DNA of 64,000 nucleotides from Hyphomicrobiales bacterium (GCA_017305635.1 JAFKKF010000013.1:124001-188000), one strand, 5' to 3'. Numbered from the stretch's first letter, positions 52,687-63,583 are shown. Translations and numbers: made by a program. The notes: generated by a model not told the origin, from the sequence alone.

Positions 52687-53331
52687 TCAGCCGGAAGGCG
52701 GCGGCGACTTTTTTCCATCATCGAAGCCGACATAGACGATGAGGTCATGGTCGGCCGGCGAGATCTTGAACGATACGTTCTCGATCACCTGGCTGAAGTC
52801 GGCGCCGAAGGTCGGCCCGCTGACCGACACCGGAATCTTGAAAAGCCTGGAATAGAGCGGGCCCTTGCCGCCGGACTGCTTCACCACGGCGATGCGCAGG
52901 GGCATGGAAAGGGTTCCGGCACCACCCTTCGGCCCCGCCACCACGCGGCCATCGATGCCGATCTTCATGGTCAGCGTGTCGCCGCTTGTGCTGCATTGCC
53001 GGGCGGTCTTGTAGATCGCGGCCTGGAAGCGGACGTAGTCCTGCTCGCCATCGTGGCCCTTTTCATAGATCGGCAGCGATTCGGTGCCGGGCCGCAGTTG
53101 AAGCGGCGGGCAATATCCGTCGGCGGCGAAATCGGAGGGGTTATAGACCTGCTTCACCACCTTGGTGCCGGCGGTTGGCGCCCCGGTGGCACTGGTCGCG
53201 CTCTGGATGAGCGCCGGCCCGCCACCACCGGCCGAACTGCAGGCGCCAAGCGTCCCGGCAAGGATGATCGCCGCCGCGGCGCGGGGCACACGGCGCGTCA
53301 GGCGGCCGAAAGGTCCAAGTCTTACGTGCAA
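52687..53331 (-). CDS. Putative lipoprotein, 214 aa
   Basis: The N-terminus has a basic region (RRVPR) and a hydrophobic core ending in the lipobox LGAC (AIILAGTLGAC), so the mature protein would start at a lipidated Cys. The rest contains a GGGG linker and a beta-rich domain (about 70-205), with RPGTESLPIYEKGHDGEQDY, TMKIGIDGRVVAGPKGGAGT and an acidic/Gly-rich tail. No named domain recognised. Start is uncertain: TTG at 53331 or GTG at 53289. It is upstream of, but probably not co-transcribed with, the gcv operon. Confidence 0.72.
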   Translation of the reverse strand: MHVRLGPFGRLTRRVPRAAAAIILAGTLGACSSAGGGGPALIQSATSATGAPTAGTKVVKQVYNPSDFAADGYCPPLQLRPGTESLPIYEKGHDGEQDYVRFQAAIYKTARQCSTSGDTLTMKIGIDGRVVAGPKGGAGTLSMPLRIAVVKQSGGKGPLYSRLFKIPVSVSGPTFGADFSQVIENVSFKISPADHDLIVYVGFDDGKKSPPPSG

Positions 53332-53513
53332 CGCAGGTTTCCCCGTTTCCCGGCTGCGCTCTATAGCAGCGCTGTGGCTTTTTGGCGACCGTGGCGGTTG
53401 CCGGCACGGCGCTTGCCCCGATGGCCCTCCGGGCGCTAATTTCCGGCCATCCGGCCCCGGTCAGCTGCGGCCGTCCGTCCGAGGCCCGCTTTTCCCGTGA
53501 AAGCCCTGTTCCC

Positions 53514-54920
53514 TTGAAATATGTCAGTACGCGCGGTGAAGCGCCTGCCCTCGGCTTCTGCGATGTCCTCCTTGCGGGGCTCGCCCGCGACGGAGGGCTC
53601 TACGTCCCCGAGACCTGGCCGCGGCTCACCGACGAGGAAATTGCCGGACTCGCCGGCCTGCCCTATGCCGAGGCCGCCTTCCGCGTGATCCGGCCCTTCG
53701 TCGGCGGCGAGATCGCCGACGCCGACCTCCTCGCCATGTGCCGCGCGGCCTATGCGACCTTCCGCCATCCTGCGGTCGTCCCCCTCGTCCAGCTCGGGCC
53801 GTCGGAATGGGTGCTGGAGCTCTTCCACGGGCCCACCCTCGCCTTCAAGGACGTGGCGATGCAGCTGCTCGCCCGGCTGATGGACCACGTGCTGACGAAG
53901 CGCCGGGCGCGCGCCACCGTCGTCGGCGCCACTTCCGGCGACACTGGCGGCGCGGCCATCGAGGCGTTCCGCGACCGCGACAATGCCGACGTCTTCATCC
54001 TCTTCCCGGAGGGACGCGTCTCGCCCTTCCAGCAGAAGCAGATGACGACCACCGGTGCGGCCAATGTCCATGCCATCGCGGTCAAGGGCAATTTCGACGA
54101 TTGCCAGGCGATCGTGAAGGGCCTCTTCGGCAACCGCGACTTCCGCGAGCGCGTGGCGCTGTCGGGCATCAACTCGATCAACTGGGGGCGCATCGTCGCC
54201 CAGGTCGTCTACTACTTCACCTCGGCCGTCGCCCTCGGCGCGCCGGCCCGGCCGGTCTCCTTCACCGTGCCTACCGGCAATTTCGGCGACGTCTTCGCCG
54301 GCTACGTGGCGAAGCGGATGGGGCTTCCCGTCCGCCGCCTCGCCATCGCGACCAACGTCAACGACATCCTCGTCCGCACGCTCGCCGCCGGCCGCTACGA
54401 GGTGCGCGGCGTCACCGCCACCACCTCGCCCTCGATGGACATCCAGGTTTCGTCCAATTTCGAGCGCCTCCTCTTCGAGGCCCATGGCCGCGACGCGGCC
54501 GCGGTCCGCGCGATGATGGGCGACCTGTCCGCCCGCAGCGCCTTCACCGTGTCGGAAAACGCGCTCGCCGCGATCCGCGACGACTTCCTCGCCGGCCGGG
54601 CGAGCGAGACCGAGGTCGCCGCGACCATCCGCGACACGTTCCGCGATACCGGCTTCCTCGCCGACCCCCATACCGCCGTCGGCCTGACGGTGGCGCGCCG
54701 CCTCGCCGAGCCGGCCGTGCCGATGGTGACGCTCTCCACCGCCCATCCGGCGAAATTCGCCGAGGCGGTTGCCGGCGCGGCCGGCCGCGAACCGCTTCCC
54801 CCGCCCGGCTTTGGCGATATGCTGAAGCGGAAGGAGGTCTTCGACGTCCTCCCCAATGACCGCCTCGCGGTCGAGAAGTTCATCCTGTCCCGCGCCCGCG
54901 CGGCGGCCGAGAAGGTCTGA
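53514..54920 (+). CDS. thrC: Threonine synthase
   Basis: A 468-residue ThrC. The PLP Lys is in ELFHGPTLAFKDVAMQLLAR (about residue 112), the phosphate loop is GATSGDTGGAAIEAF, and SFTVPTGNFGDVFAGYVAKR is a class signature. It turns phosphohomoserine into threonine. The start is TTG at 53514 because homologues begin (M)KYVSTRGEAP; ATG frames further up are not homologous. M16 peptidase follows 4 bp later, an order common in rhizobia. thrB, the preceding step, is also in this window. Confidence 0.95.
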   Translation: MKYVSTRGEAPALGFCDVLLAGLARDGGLYVPETWPRLTDEEIAGLAGLPYAEAAFRVIRPFVGGEIADADLLAMCRAAYATFRHPAVVPLVQLGPSEWVLELFHGPTLAFKDVAMQLLARLMDHVLTKRRARATVVGATSGDTGGAAIEAFRDRDNADVFILFPEGRVSPFQQKQMTTTGAANVHAIAVKGNFDDCQAIVKGLFGNRDFRERVALSGINSINWGRIVAQVVYYFTSAVALGAPARPVSFTVPTGNFGDVFAGYVAKRMGLPVRRLAIATNVNDILVRTLAAGRYEVRGVTATTSPSMDIQVSSNFERLLFEAHGRDAAAVRAMMGDLSARSAFTVSENALAAIRDDFLAGRASETEVAATIRDTFRDTGFLADPHTAVGLTVARRLAEPAVPMVTLSTAHPAKFAEAVAGAAGREPLPPPGFGDMLKRKEVFDVLPNDRLAVEKFILSRARAAAEKV

Positions 54921-54924
54921 GTTC

Positions 54925-56199
54925 ATGTCCGTCCGCGTCACGCGCCTCGAATCCGGTCTCCGCGTCGTCACCCACGAAATGCCGCATCTCGAAAGCGCGG
55001 CGCTCGGCATCTGGGTCGGCGCCGGCTCGCGTTCCGAGGGCGAAGGCGAGCACGGCCTGTCGCATCTCCTCGAGCACATGGCCTTCAAGGGTACCAATAC
55101 CCGCTCGGCCATCGACATCGCCGAGGAGATCGAGGCGGTCGGCGGCGAGGTCAATGCCGCGACCAGCATCGAGACCACCTCCTACTATGCCCGGGTCCTC
55201 AAGGACGACGTGCCGCTCGCCCTCGACATCCTCTCCGACATCCTGCGCAACTCGGTCTTCGACCCGGCGGAGCTGGAACGCGAGCAGCATGTCATCCTGC
55301 AGGAGATCGGCGCGGCGCTCGATACGCCCGAGGATCGCGTCTTCGACCTCTTCGCCGCCGGCGCCTTTCCCGACCAGCCGATCGGGCGCACCATCCTCGG
55401 CACGCCGGAGACGGTGAAGGCCGCCGGATCGCCGATGCTGGATGCGTACCTGCGTCGCCACTATCGCGGGCCGGCCATGGTCATCGCCGCGGCCGGCAAC
55501 CTCAGTCACGACAAGCTCGTCGCCATGAGCCAGGAGCGCTTCGGCGACATCGGCGCCGAGCCCGGTCCGGCGCCGCTGCCGGCCACCTATCTCGGTGGCG
55601 ACGCGCGCGAGGTGCGCGACCAGATGGAAACCCAGATCATGATGGGTTTCGAGGGTCTGCCGCACAGTTCTCCGGACTTCTACGCGGGCCAGATACTCGC
55701 CGCGGTCATCGGCGGCGGCATGTCCTCGCGCCTCTTCCAGGAAGTGCGCGAGAAGCGCGGGCTCTGCTACTCGATCTACGCCTTCCACTGGAGCTTCGCC
55801 GATACCGGCGTCTTCGGCGTCCATGCCGCGACCGGACCGGAGGACGTCGCCGAGCTCATGCCGGTCATCGTCAACGAGCTCGAGCGCGCCGCCGACGACA
55901 TTTCCGAGCGCGAGCTGGCGCGGGCCCGGGCGCAGCTCCGCGCCGGCCTCCTGATGACGCTCGAGAGCCCCGCCGCGCGCGCCGGCCAGCTCGCCCGCCA
56001 GCTCCTTCTCTTCGGCCGGCTCGTTCCCATCGACGAGCTGGTCGCGCGCATCGAGGCGATCGACGCGCGGACGGTGCGCGACCTCGCCCACCGCATCTTC
56101 GCCGGCAGCGCGCCGACGCTTGCCACCGTCGGGCCGACCAAGGGCATCATGGAACGCGACCGCATCGCCGAACGCTTCGGCGTCCGGGCCAGCGCCTGA
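54925..56199 (+). CDS. M16 family zinc metallopeptidase
   Basis: A 424-residue M16 peptidase (mitochondrial processing peptidase-like). The inverted zinc motif is GLSHLLEHMAFKGT (HxxEH), with the third Glu in IETTSYYARVLKDDV; the R/Y pair of the C-terminal domain is in EVREKRGLCYSIYAF. Likely a cytoplasmic or periplasmic peptidase for small peptides. It starts 4 bp after thrC and is probably co-transcribed with it. Confidence 0.93.
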   Translation: MSVRVTRLESGLRVVTHEMPHLESAALGIWVGAGSRSEGEGEHGLSHLLEHMAFKGTNTRSAIDIAEEIEAVGGEVNAATSIETTSYYARVLKDDVPLALDILSDILRNSVFDPAELEREQHVILQEIGAALDTPEDRVFDLFAAGAFPDQPIGRTILGTPETVKAAGSPMLDAYLRRHYRGPAMVIAAAGNLSHDKLVAMSQERFGDIGAEPGPAPLPATYLGGDAREVRDQMETQIMMGFEGLPHSSPDFYAGQILAAVIGGGMSSRLFQEVREKRGLCYSIYAFHWSFADTGVFGVHAATGPEDVAELMPVIVNELERAADDISERELARARAQLRAGLLMTLESPAARAGQLARQLLLFGRLVPIDELVARIEAIDARTVRDLAHRIFAGSAPTLATVGPTKGIMERDRIAERFGVRASA

Positions 56200-56206
56200 G
56201 GCCGGC

Positions 56207-56794
56207 GTGGCGTTCCTCCGCTCCATATCGACCATCCATTCGAGCCCGGCGATCCGCGGCAACCGCGTCATGCTGCGGGCACCGGTGCTCGCAGATTTCC
56301 CGCAATGGGCGCGGCTCCGCGAGGAGAGCCGCGCCTTCCTCGCGCCGTGGGAGCCGATCTGGCCCGCCGACGACCTCACCCGCATGGCCTTCCGCCGCCG
56401 CATCAAGCGCTACCAGCGCGAGATCCGCAACGGCACCGGCTTTCCCTTCTTCGTCTTCTCGCCGGACGGCGAGACGCTCCTCGGCGGCCTGACCCTCGCG
56501 CAGGTCCAGCGTGGCGTCACCCAGTCCGGCGTGCTCGGCTACTGGATGGGCGCGCCTTACGCGGGCAAGGGCTTCATGAGCGCGGCCGTACGCGGGCTCC
56601 TCGGCTTTGCCTTCGATTCGCTCAACCTCAACCGCGTCGAGGCGGCGTGCCTGCCCCACAACGCGCCCTCGATCGCGCTCCTCGAAAAGGTCGGATTCAC
56701 GCGCGAGGGATATGCACGGAAATACCTGTGCATCGACGGGCGCTGGCAGGATCATCTGCTTTTCGGCATCGTCCGCGACGATCCGCGGCGGTAG
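56207..56794 (+). CDS. GNAT family acetyltransferase (RimJ/RimL-like)
   Basis: A 195-residue GNAT protein. The acetyl-CoA binding segment is GYWMGAPYAGKGFMSAAVRG (about 108-127), and NRVEAACLPHNAPSIALLEK continues the fold as in RimJ/RimL ribosomal-protein acetylases. It starts at GTG (56207), 7 bp after the M16 stop, so thrC, M16 and this gene form one unit. The target protein is unknown. Confidence 0.88.
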   Translation: MAFLRSISTIHSSPAIRGNRVMLRAPVLADFPQWARLREESRAFLAPWEPIWPADDLTRMAFRRRIKRYQREIRNGTGFPFFVFSPDGETLLGGLTLAQVQRGVTQSGVLGYWMGAPYAGKGFMSAAVRGLLGFAFDSLNLNRVEAACLPHNAPSIALLEKVGFTREGYARKYLCIDGRWQDHLLFGIVRDDPRR

Positions 56795-56845
56795 GCTCGG
56801 GATGCCGGCCTTGTGCGTCCCGCGCGATGCACCTAAAGAAATCAT

Positions 56846-59752
56846 TTGACTGTGTCTTCGGGGGATCGGTTGCGTCTCGTCCGCCTGCTCGCCTTCATTT
56901 TCGCCGCCATGGTCTCGGCCGCCCTGCCGAGCCTGCCGGCGCATGCGCTCGAGGCGATCAGCGTGCCGCTCGACGGCAAGACGCTCGACCTGACCAACAA
57001 GGTCCAGCTGTTCCGGCAGCCCGACGACAAGATCCAGGTCTCGACCGCGCCCGGCGCCGACGGCATCGTGCGGCGCATCGAAGTCCATGCCAAGCAGCCG
57101 ACCGGCGGCGGCTCCTTCTGGGCGGTCTTCGCCCTCGCCAATACCGGCGACGAGCAGATCGACCGCCTGCTCGTGGCAACGCATTTCCGCCTCGCCGGCT
57201 CGGGGATCTTCTGGCCCGACCTCGGCTCGCAGCGCATCGCCAACGTGACGCCGAGCCAGGGCTTCGCCCCCGACCGCCAGCTCAGCCAGGAGGCGGACGT
57301 CTTCCGTGTCACCCTCGACCCGGGCGCCGTGGTCACCTATGTCGCGGAACTCTCATCCGGCGACCTGCCGCAGCTCTACATGTGGGACGCCGACACCTAT
57401 AAGGACGCGGTCAACAGCTACACGCTCTATCGCGGCATCGTCCTCGGCATTTCCGGCCTGCTCGCCCTCTTCCTCACCATCGTCTTCGTGGTGAAGGGCA
57501 CCGCCATGTTCCCGGCGACCGCCGCGCTCGCCTGGGCGGTGCTCGCCTATCTCTGCGTCGACTTCAACTTCCTCGGCAAGGTGGTGGCGAGCGGCAGCGA
57601 CCAGGTCTGGCGCGCCGGCGCCGAGGTCTTCCTCGCCGCCTCGCTGGTCATCTTCACCTACACCTACCTGCACCTCAACCGCTGGCACTTCCGCTACAGC
57701 TACCTCGCCATCGGCTGGCTCGTCGGCCTCGCCCTCCTCCTCGGCATCTCGATCGTCGATCCGAGCGTGGCGGCGGGCATTGCCCGCCTCTCCATCGGGG
57801 TCACCGGCGTGCTCGGCTTCGCGCTGATCGTCTATCTCGCCACCCACGGCTTCGACCGCGCGATCATGCTGATCCCGACATGGATCCTGCTCCTCGTCTG
57901 GAGCTTCGCCGCGTGGCTGACGGTGAGCGGCCACATCGCCAACGACGTCGTGCAGCCGGCGCTCGCCGGCGGCCTCGTCCTCATCGTCCTCCTCATCGGC
58001 TTCACCGTCATGCAGCATGCCTTTGCCGGCGGCGTGGTGGTGCAGGGCCATATCGGCGAGACCGAGCGCCGGGCGCTGGCGCTGACCGGCGCCGGCGACA
58101 TCGTCTGGGACTGGGACGTGCTGCGCGACCGCATCTTCACCGGTCCCGAAGCCGAGGACCTGCTCGGCCTCAAGCGCGGGGCGCTCGAAGGCCCGGCGCG
58201 CGACTGGCTGGAGATCCTCCATCCCGGCGATCGCGACCGCTTCAAGACCACCCTCGACACCGCGGTGGAGCTCCGCCGCGGCCGCATCGCGCAGGATTTC
58301 CGCCTGCGCTCCGAGGATGGGCACTATCGCTGGTTCCATCTCCGCGCCCGCCCGGTCCTCGGCACCGACGGCGAGGTGCTGCGCTGCGTCGGCACGCTCC
58401 TCGACGTCACCGAGGAGCGCACCGCCGAGGAACGGCTCCTCCACGACGCGGTCCACGACAACCTGACCGGCCTGCCCAATCGCGAGCTCTTCCTCGACCG
58501 GCTGCGTGCCGCCATCACCCGCACCGAGGCGGAGGGCGCCTCGCGCCCCTCGGTCTTCATGCTCGACATCGACCGCTTCAAGCAGGTCAATGACGGCTTC
58601 GGCATCGCCATCGGCGACTCGATCCTGCTCACAATCGCAAGGCGCCTCAGCCGCCTTCTGAAGGCGCAGGATACCCTCGCCCGCCTGGATGGCGACCAGT
58701 TCGCCTTCCTCCTCATCTCGGAGATCCAGCCGGAACGCGTCGCGGCCTTCGCGGAATCCGTGCGACGGACGCTCCGCGCGCCGATCACGCTCGGCGAGAA
58801 GGAGGTCTTCCTCACCGCCTCCATCGGCATCTCCATGCACGACCAGAAGCATGTCGAGCCCGAGGAGATGATGAAGGACGCCGAGATCGGCATGTACCAT
58901 GCCAAGCGCCTCGGCGGCGACCGGATCGAGGCCTTCCGGCCGGCGCTGCGCCAGCACGGCAGCGACATGGCGACGCTCGAATCCGACCTTCGCCGGGCGC
59001 TGGGCCGCGAGGAGATCAAGATCCTCTACCAGCCGATCGTGCGGCTCGAGGACAAGACCATTGCCGGCTTCGAGGCGCTGGTGCGCTGGGACCATCCGAA
59101 GCTCGGCCGCATCCCGCCGACCGACTTCATCCCCATGGCCGAGCGCTCCGGCCTCATCATCCCGCTCGGCCTCTTCGTCCTCGACCGCGCCGCGCGCCAG
59201 CTCGCCGACTGGCAGGAGCAGCTCGGCCGCCACGCCTCGCTCTTTGCCAGCGTCAACGTGTCGAGCCGCCAGCTCCTCCGCCACGACCTGATCAACGACG
59301 TGAAGTCGGTTCTGGTGCGCTCCAACATCGCGCGCGGCTCGCTGAAGCTCGAGGTTACCGAGAGCCTGGTCATGGAGAATCCGGAATATGCCGCGCAGGT
59401 GCTGGTGCGCGTGCGCGAGCTCGGCGCCGGCCTTTCGCTGGATGATTTCGGCACCGGCTATTCCTCGCTCTCCTACCTGCAGCGCTTCCCCTTCGACACG
59501 ATCAAGATCGACAAGGCCTTCGTCCAGGGCAGCGGCGCCGGCGACCGGCGCGTGATCCTGCGGTCGATCATCTCGCTCGCCCATGACCTCGGCATGGACG
59601 TGGTCGCCGAAGGCGCCGAGTCGGAGGCCGACGCCCTCGAGCTCGAGGACCTCGGCTGCGAATACGTCCAGGGCTTCCTCTACGGGCAGCCGATGACCGC
59701 CAACGAGGCGAGCAAGCTCCTCTTCCGCACCGACGTGGAAGAGGTCGCGTAG
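56846..59752 (+). CDS. Membrane 7TMR-DISM/PAS/GGDEF-EAL protein
   Basis: A 968-residue signalling protein. A signal peptide (first 36 residues) and a periplasmic sensor domain (about 40-190) are followed by seven membrane helices (about 195-405), a PAS domain (about 415-535), a GGDEF domain (about 540-700) and an EAL domain (about 715-960). GGDEF is degenerate ([13 protein letters not shown]). EAL has [38 protein letters not shown] and VAEGAE, so cyclic-di-GMP phosphodiesterase activity is likely. Start is TTG at 56846 or GTG at 56852. Confidence 0.9.
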   Translation: MTVSSGDRLRLVRLLAFIFAAMVSAALPSLPAHALEAISVPLDGKTLDLTNKVQLFRQPDDKIQVSTAPGADGIVRRIEVHAKQPTGGGSFWAVFALANTGDEQIDRLLVATHFRLAGSGIFWPDLGSQRIANVTPSQGFAPDRQLSQEADVFRVTLDPGAVVTYVAELSSGDLPQLYMWDADTYKDAVNSYTLYRGIVLGISGLLALFLTIVFVVKGTAMFPATAALAWAVLAYLCVDFNFLGKVVASGSDQVWRAGAEVFLAASLVIFTYTYLHLNRWHFRYSYLAIGWLVGLALLLGISIVDPSVAAGIARLSIGVTGVLGFALIVYLATHGFDRAIMLIPTWILLLVWSFAAWLTVSGHIANDVVQPALAGGLVLIVLLIGFTVMQHAFAGGVVVQGHIGETERRALALTGAGDIVWDWDVLRDRIFTGPEAEDLLGLKRGALEGPARDWLEILHPGDRDRFKTTLDTAVELRRGRIAQDFRLRSEDGHYRWFHLRARPVLGTDGEVLRCVGTLLDVTEERTAEERLLHDAVHDNLTGLPNRELFLDRLRAAITRTEAEGASRPSVFMLDIDRFKQVNDGFGIAIGDSILLTIARRLSRLLKAQDTLARLDGDQFAFLLISEIQPERVAAFAESVRRTLRAPITLGEKEVFLTASIGISMHDQKHVEPEEMMKDAEIGMYHAKRLGGDRIEAFRPALRQHGSDMATLESDLRRALGREEIKILYQPIVRLEDKTIAGFEALVRWDHPKLGRIPPTDFIPMAERSGLIIPLGLFVLDRAARQLADWQEQLGRHASLFASVNVSSRQLLRHDLINDVKSVLVRSNIARGSLKLEVTESLVMENPEYAAQVLVRVRELGAGLSLDDFGTGYSSLSYLQRFPFDTIKIDKAFVQGSGAGDRRVILRSIISLAHDLGMDVVAEGAESEADALELEDLGCEYVQGFLYGQPMTANEASKLLFRTDVEEVA

Positions 59753-59880
59753 GCCACAGATAAGTCACTGATTTCATTTCACTTCAACAGGTAAATTAGA
59801 TTTTTGGCTTGACTGTTGAAGTCGTTGATTCTAAAGGAGTCCAACACTTCGGGGCGATTTCGGTTGCCAGTGTTGAACCC
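59753..59880 (+). promoter_or_regulatory. AT-rich leader upstream of the nucleotidyltransferase-fold gene
   Basis: A 128-bp AT-rich stretch, unlike the rest of the window. TTGACT (59809-59814) with a 17-bp spacer to TAAAGG (59832-59837) is a possible promoter with a weak -10. AAAGGAG at 59833-59839 is too far from the ATG at 59881 to be its ribosome binding site. Confidence 0.4.
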
Positions 59881-60933
59881 ATGCGATTCCAAGAGCTTAA
59901 CGGCGATCAGCGGCGTGAAACCGTCAATACGCGGCAGCGCTATGCCGCGTGGCGCGCCGCTCTGGCCGACCTGGAGCACTACAAGGGTTCGATGGTCTGG
60001 GCCGAGGATCGCGGCGCGCAATATCTCGTGCGCAGCGCCTACGGGTCGCGGCCCGGCATCCGCCGGCAACGCTCCCTCGGTCGCCGCTCGCCCGAGACGG
60101 AGCGGCTCAAGGCCGAATTCGAGGAAGGCCGGGCTGCCGCCAAGGAACGCCTTGCAGCGGTGCAGGCTGTGCTGGAGCGCCAGGGGGGCATCAATCGCGC
60201 CGTCGGCCTCGGCCGGGTTCCGCTTCTCGGCGCCCGCATCATCCGCGCGATCGACGGCGCCAGGCTCCTCGGTGGCGGGATCCGCGTCGTCGGCACCAAT
60301 GCCGTCTATGCCTACGAGGCGGTGAGCGGCGTCTTCGTCGAGGCGACCCTCACGACGACCGAGGACATGGACCTCCTCTTCGATGCCCGGCGCCGGCTGA
60401 ATTTCGCCACCAGCGGCGACGTTCCGGAACGGAGCCTGCTGTCGATCCTGCGGCGGGTCGACCGGTCCTTCACGCGGATGCCGGCAACCTTCCGGGCCAC
60501 CAACCGTGACGGCTATTTCGTCGACCTCATCCGGCCGATGCCGTCGCCGCCCTGGGCCAGTCACCCCGAAAAGCTCGGCGACGACGAGGACGACCTCACG
60601 GCCGTGGACGTGGCGGGCCTGCACTGGCTTTCAGAGGCCCCCTCTTTCGAGGCCGTCGCGATAGATGAAAGCGGCTCGCCGCTACGCATCGTGGCGCCGG
60701 ATCCGCGCGCCTTCGCCGTGCACAAATGGTGGCTCTCTCATCAGCCCAGTCGCGATCCCTCCAGCCGGCGACGCGATGCCGAGCAGGCGCGTGCGGTCGC
60801 CCAATTGGTGATCCAATTCATGCCCCACCTGCCCTATGACCGGAAAGAAATCGAGGTCGTCCCGAAGGAGGCCTTCGACGCCGCGCGCCCCCTGTTCGCG
60901 CCGCCGCCCGCCAGCGGCACCGGCTTTCCTTGA
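59881..60933 (+). CDS. Nucleotidyltransferase-fold protein (GSU2403/NTP_transf_8-like)
   Basis: A 350-residue protein. A helical N-terminal part ([20 protein letters not shown]) and a basic repeat-like stretch ([20 protein letters not shown]) precede the nucleotidyltransferase core: [20 protein letters not shown] and the acidic pair in [17 protein letters not shown] (about 150-195). [20 protein letters not shown] follows. This resembles the NTP_transf_8 (PF12281) group, which is uncharacterised. ATG at 59881 is the expected family start, since the frame upstream to 59809 lies in the AT-rich leader. It is flanked by the EAL gene and ispH. Confidence 0.68.
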   Translation: MRFQELNGDQRRETVNTRQRYAAWRAALADLEHYKGSMVWAEDRGAQYLVRSAYGSRPGIRRQRSLGRRSPETERLKAEFEEGRAAAKERLAAVQAVLERQGGINRAVGLGRVPLLGARIIRAIDGARLLGGGIRVVGTNAVYAYEAVSGVFVEATLTTTEDMDLLFDARRRLNFATSGDVPERSLLSILRRVDRSFTRMPATFRATNRDGYFVDLIRPMPSPPWASHPEKLGDDEDDLTAVDVAGLHWLSEAPSFEAVAIDESGSPLRIVAPDPRAFAVHKWWLSHQPSRDPSSRRRDAEQARAVAQLVIQFMPHLPYDRKEIEVVPKEAFDAARPLFAPPPASGTGFP

Positions 60934-60965
60934 CACCTGCCCCGCTCGTCCCCTTAGTCACTCGC

Positions 60966-61925
60966 ATGAACCCCGCCCTGCCCTCGCTCGACATCCTGCT
61001 CTGCGCGCCGCGCGGTTTCTGCGCCGGCGTCGACCGGGCGATCCAGATCGTCGAACTGGCGCTGAAGCGCTACGGTCCGCCGGTCTATGTCCGCCACGAG
61101 ATCGTCCACAACCGCTACGTGGTCGAGAGCCTGAAGGCGAAGGGCGCCGTCTTCGTCGAGGAGCTCGACGAGATTCCCGATACCGGCCAGCCGGTCGTCT
61201 TCTCGGCCCATGGCGTGCCGAAGACGGTGCCCGAGGCGGCGCGCACGCGCCAGCTCTTCCAGCTCGACGCCACCTGCCCGCTGGTCACCAAGGTCCATCG
61301 CGAGGCCGAGATCCACTTCCGCCGCGGCCGCGAGATCATCCTCGTCGGCCATGCGGGACACCCGGAAGTGGTCGGCACCATGGGCCAGTTGCCGCCCGGC
61401 GCCGTCCTCCTCGTCGAGACCGAGGCGGACGCGCGCGCCATCGCGCCGCGCTCGCCGGACAGCCTTGCCTGGATTACCCAGACCACCCTCTCCGTCGACG
61501 ACACCTCGGCGATCGTCGCGATCCTTCGGGAGCGGTTCCCGCAGATCGTCGGGCCGCACAAGGAAGACATCTGCTACGCCACCACCAACCGGCAGGAGGC
61601 GGTGAAGCGCGTCGCCGGCCGGTGCGATGCGATGATCGTCGTCGGCGCGCCCAACTCGTCCAACTCGCAGCGCCTCCGCGAAGTCGCCGAGCGGTCCGGC
61701 TGCCCGGTCTCGCTTCTCGTCCAGCGCGCCGCCGAGATTGACTGGCCGCGTCTTGCCGGCATCCGCACGCTCGGCGTGACCGCCGGCGCCTCGGCGCCCG
61801 AAGTGCTGGTCGATGAGGTCATCGAGGCCTTCGCGGCGCGCTTCGCGGTGCGCGTCGAGGTCGTGACCAATGCCGAGGAATCGGTCGCCTTCAACCTTCC
61901 CCGCGAATTGCGCGCTGCCAGCTAG
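60966..61925 (+). CDS. ispH: 4-hydroxy-3-methylbut-2-enyl diphosphate reductase
   Basis: A 319-residue IspH. The three cluster cysteines are in [30 protein letters not shown] and [15 protein letters not shown]; substrate residues [18 protein letters not shown] and the SS-N-S motif (NSSNSQRL) are present. It makes IPP and DMAPP at the end of the MEP pathway. TTGACA at 60930-60935 overlaps the stop of the upstream gene, but its -10 is poor. thrB follows, as in many rhizobia. Confidence 0.96.
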   Translation: MNPALPSLDILLCAPRGFCAGVDRAIQIVELALKRYGPPVYVRHEIVHNRYVVESLKAKGAVFVEELDEIPDTGQPVVFSAHGVPKTVPEAARTRQLFQLDATCPLVTKVHREAEIHFRRGREIILVGHAGHPEVVGTMGQLPPGAVLLVETEADARAIAPRSPDSLAWITQTTLSVDDTSAIVAILRERFPQIVGPHKEDICYATTNRQEAVKRVAGRCDAMIVVGAPNSSNSQRLREVAERSGCPVSLLVQRAAEIDWPRLAGIRTLGVTAGASAPEVLVDEVIEAFAARFAVRVEVVTNAEESVAFNLPRELRAAS

Positions 61926-62019
61926 GGCCGGTCATCGCTTCACTTCGCCCGCCCGCTATTGATTTGTCGCTCTTCCGGACGGAAAACCGCTTCGCACTTT
62001 TCCTGGAAACGCTCCCGCC

Positions 62020-62985
62020 ATGGCCGTCTATACCGAGATCCCCGACGACGAGTTCGCCCGCTTCATGGCGGGTTACGACCTCGGCGCGGTCACCTCGATG
62101 AAGGGCATCGCCGAGGGCGTCGAGAACTCCAACTTCCTTCTCGTCACCGAGCGCGGCCAGTTCATCCTTACCCTCTACGAGAAGCGGGTCGATCCGGCCG
62201 ACCTCCCCTTCTTCCTCGGTTTGATGGAGCATCTCGCCGAGCATGGCATCACCTGCCCCCTGCCCGTCCGCAACCGCGAGGGCACCGCCCTCGGCCACCT
62301 CGCCGGGCGGCCTGCGGCGGTCGTCACCTTCCTTCCCGGCATCGGCGTGCGGCGGCCGCGGGCCGAGCATTGCATCGCCCTCGGCGGTGCGCTCGCCAGC
62401 CTCCACCTCGCCGGCCGAGGCTTCGCCATCACGCGTCGCAACGCGCTTTCCGTCGGCGGCTGGCGTCCGCTCTTCGACAATTGCCTCGGCCGCGCCGATG
62501 CGGTGCAGCCCGGCCTCGGCGCCGAGATCGCCCGCGAGCTCGACATCCTCGAGGCCGCCTGGCCGGCGGACCTGCCGACCGGGGTCATCCATGCCGACCT
62601 CTTTCCCGACAACGTCTTCTTCCTCAATGACCGGCTGTCGGGCCTGATCGACTTCTATTTCGCCTGCAATGACATGCTCGCCTATGACGTCGCCATCTGC
62701 ATCAATGCCTGGTGCTTCGAGCCGGACGCCTCGCTGAACGTCACCAAGGCGCGTGGCCTGCTCGCCGCCTATCAGGCCGTGCGTCCGCTATCGGCCGGGG
62801 AGGCCGCCGCGCTGCCGCTCCTTTGCCGCGGCTCGGCGCTCCGCTTCCTGCTCACCCGCCTCTATGACTGGCTGAACACGCCGGACAATGCGCTGGTGGT
62901 GAAGAAGGACCCGCTCGAATACCTGAAGAAACTCCGCTTCCACCGCTCGGTCGCGGAGGCCTCCGCCTACGGGCTCGCGACGTGA
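62020..62985 (+). CDS. thrB: Homoserine kinase (type II, APH-fold)
   Basis: A 321-residue homoserine kinase of the aminoglycoside-phosphotransferase fold. [20 protein letters not shown] is the nucleotide loop, [20 protein letters not shown] is the catalytic loop (Asp and Asn), and [20 protein letters not shown] contains the metal-binding Asp. It phosphorylates homoserine in threonine synthesis. It overlaps rnhA by 4 bp. Confidence 0.95.
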   Translation: MAVYTEIPDDEFARFMAGYDLGAVTSMKGIAEGVENSNFLLVTERGQFILTLYEKRVDPADLPFFLGLMEHLAEHGITCPLPVRNREGTALGHLAGRPAAVVTFLPGIGVRRPRAEHCIALGGALASLHLAGRGFAITRRNALSVGGWRPLFDNCLGRADAVQPGLGAEIARELDILEAAWPADLPTGVIHADLFPDNVFFLNDRLSGLIDFYFACNDMLAYDVAICINAWCFEPDASLNVTKARGLLAAYQAVRPLSAGEAAALPLLCRGSALRFLLTRLYDWLNTPDNALVVKKDPLEYLKKLRFHRSVAEASAYGLAT

Positions 62986-63461
62986 GCGAGGATCGCCAGC
63001 GCATCGCCATCTGGAGCGACGGCGCCTGCTCCGGCAATCCCGGCCCCGGCGGCTGGGGCGCGGTCCTGATGTGGAACGGCCACGAGAAGGAGCTGTCCGG
63101 CGGCGAGGTGCTGACCACCAATAACCGCATGGAGCTGATGGCTGCGATCTCGGCGCTGGAAGCGCTGAAGAAGCCTTCCGCCGTCGACCTTCACACCGAC
63201 TCGCAGTACCTGCGCGGCGGCATCACCGGCTGGATCAAGGGCTGGAAGCGCAACGGCTGGAAGACGGCTGACCGGAAGCCGGTCAAGAACGACGACCTCT
63301 GGAAGCGCCTCGACGCCGCCGCCGCCCGCCACGACATCACCTGGCACTGGGTCAAGGGCCACGCCGGCACCGAGGGCAACGAGCGCGCCGACGCGCTCGC
63401 CCGCGCCGGCATGGCGCCGTTCAAGCCGAAGAGGCGAGCCGCCGGTTCAGGAGAGGCTTAG
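62982..63461 (+). CDS. rnhA: Ribonuclease HI
   Basis: A 159-residue RNase HI with all active-site acids: [18 protein letters not shown] (Asp), [15 protein letters not shown] (Glu), [12 protein letters not shown] (Asp) and [10 protein letters not shown] (Asp). It starts at GTG (62982), overlapping the thrB stop. It degrades RNA in RNA-DNA hybrids; with RnhB both RNase H types are encoded here. Confidence 0.97.
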   Translation: MSEDRQRIAIWSDGACSGNPGPGGWGAVLMWNGHEKELSGGEVLTTNNRMELMAAISALEALKKPSAVDLHTDSQYLRGGITGWIKGWKRNGWKTADRKPVKNDDLWKRLDAAAARHDITWHWVKGHAGTEGNERADALARAGMAPFKPKRRAAGSGEA

Positions 63462-63533
63462 CGTCTCGCATTCCGCGGCTTCCCTGCGTCCACCAGTCAT
63501 CGTCGAAAAGAAGCGCCTGGAAGGGAGGCGTGG

Positions 63534-63556
63534 ATGGCCGGCACAGGACCGGCCAT
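63534..63556. repeat. ATGGCCGG palindromic repeat between rnhA and the peroxiredoxin gene
   Basis: ATGGCCGG-cacagga-CCGGCCAT followed by GACGAA matches the core and right end of the palindrome at 41394-41413. It lies between convergent stops. Confidence 0.6.
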
Positions 63557-63583
63557 GACGAAAGGGAATGGAAGGCCTCCTCG

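Noticed and set aside
60930-60958. TTGACA promoter before ispH
   Set aside because: The -35 is perfect but the -10 (CTTAGT) matches only half of the consensus and the transcript would begin almost at the ATG; not strong enough to call.
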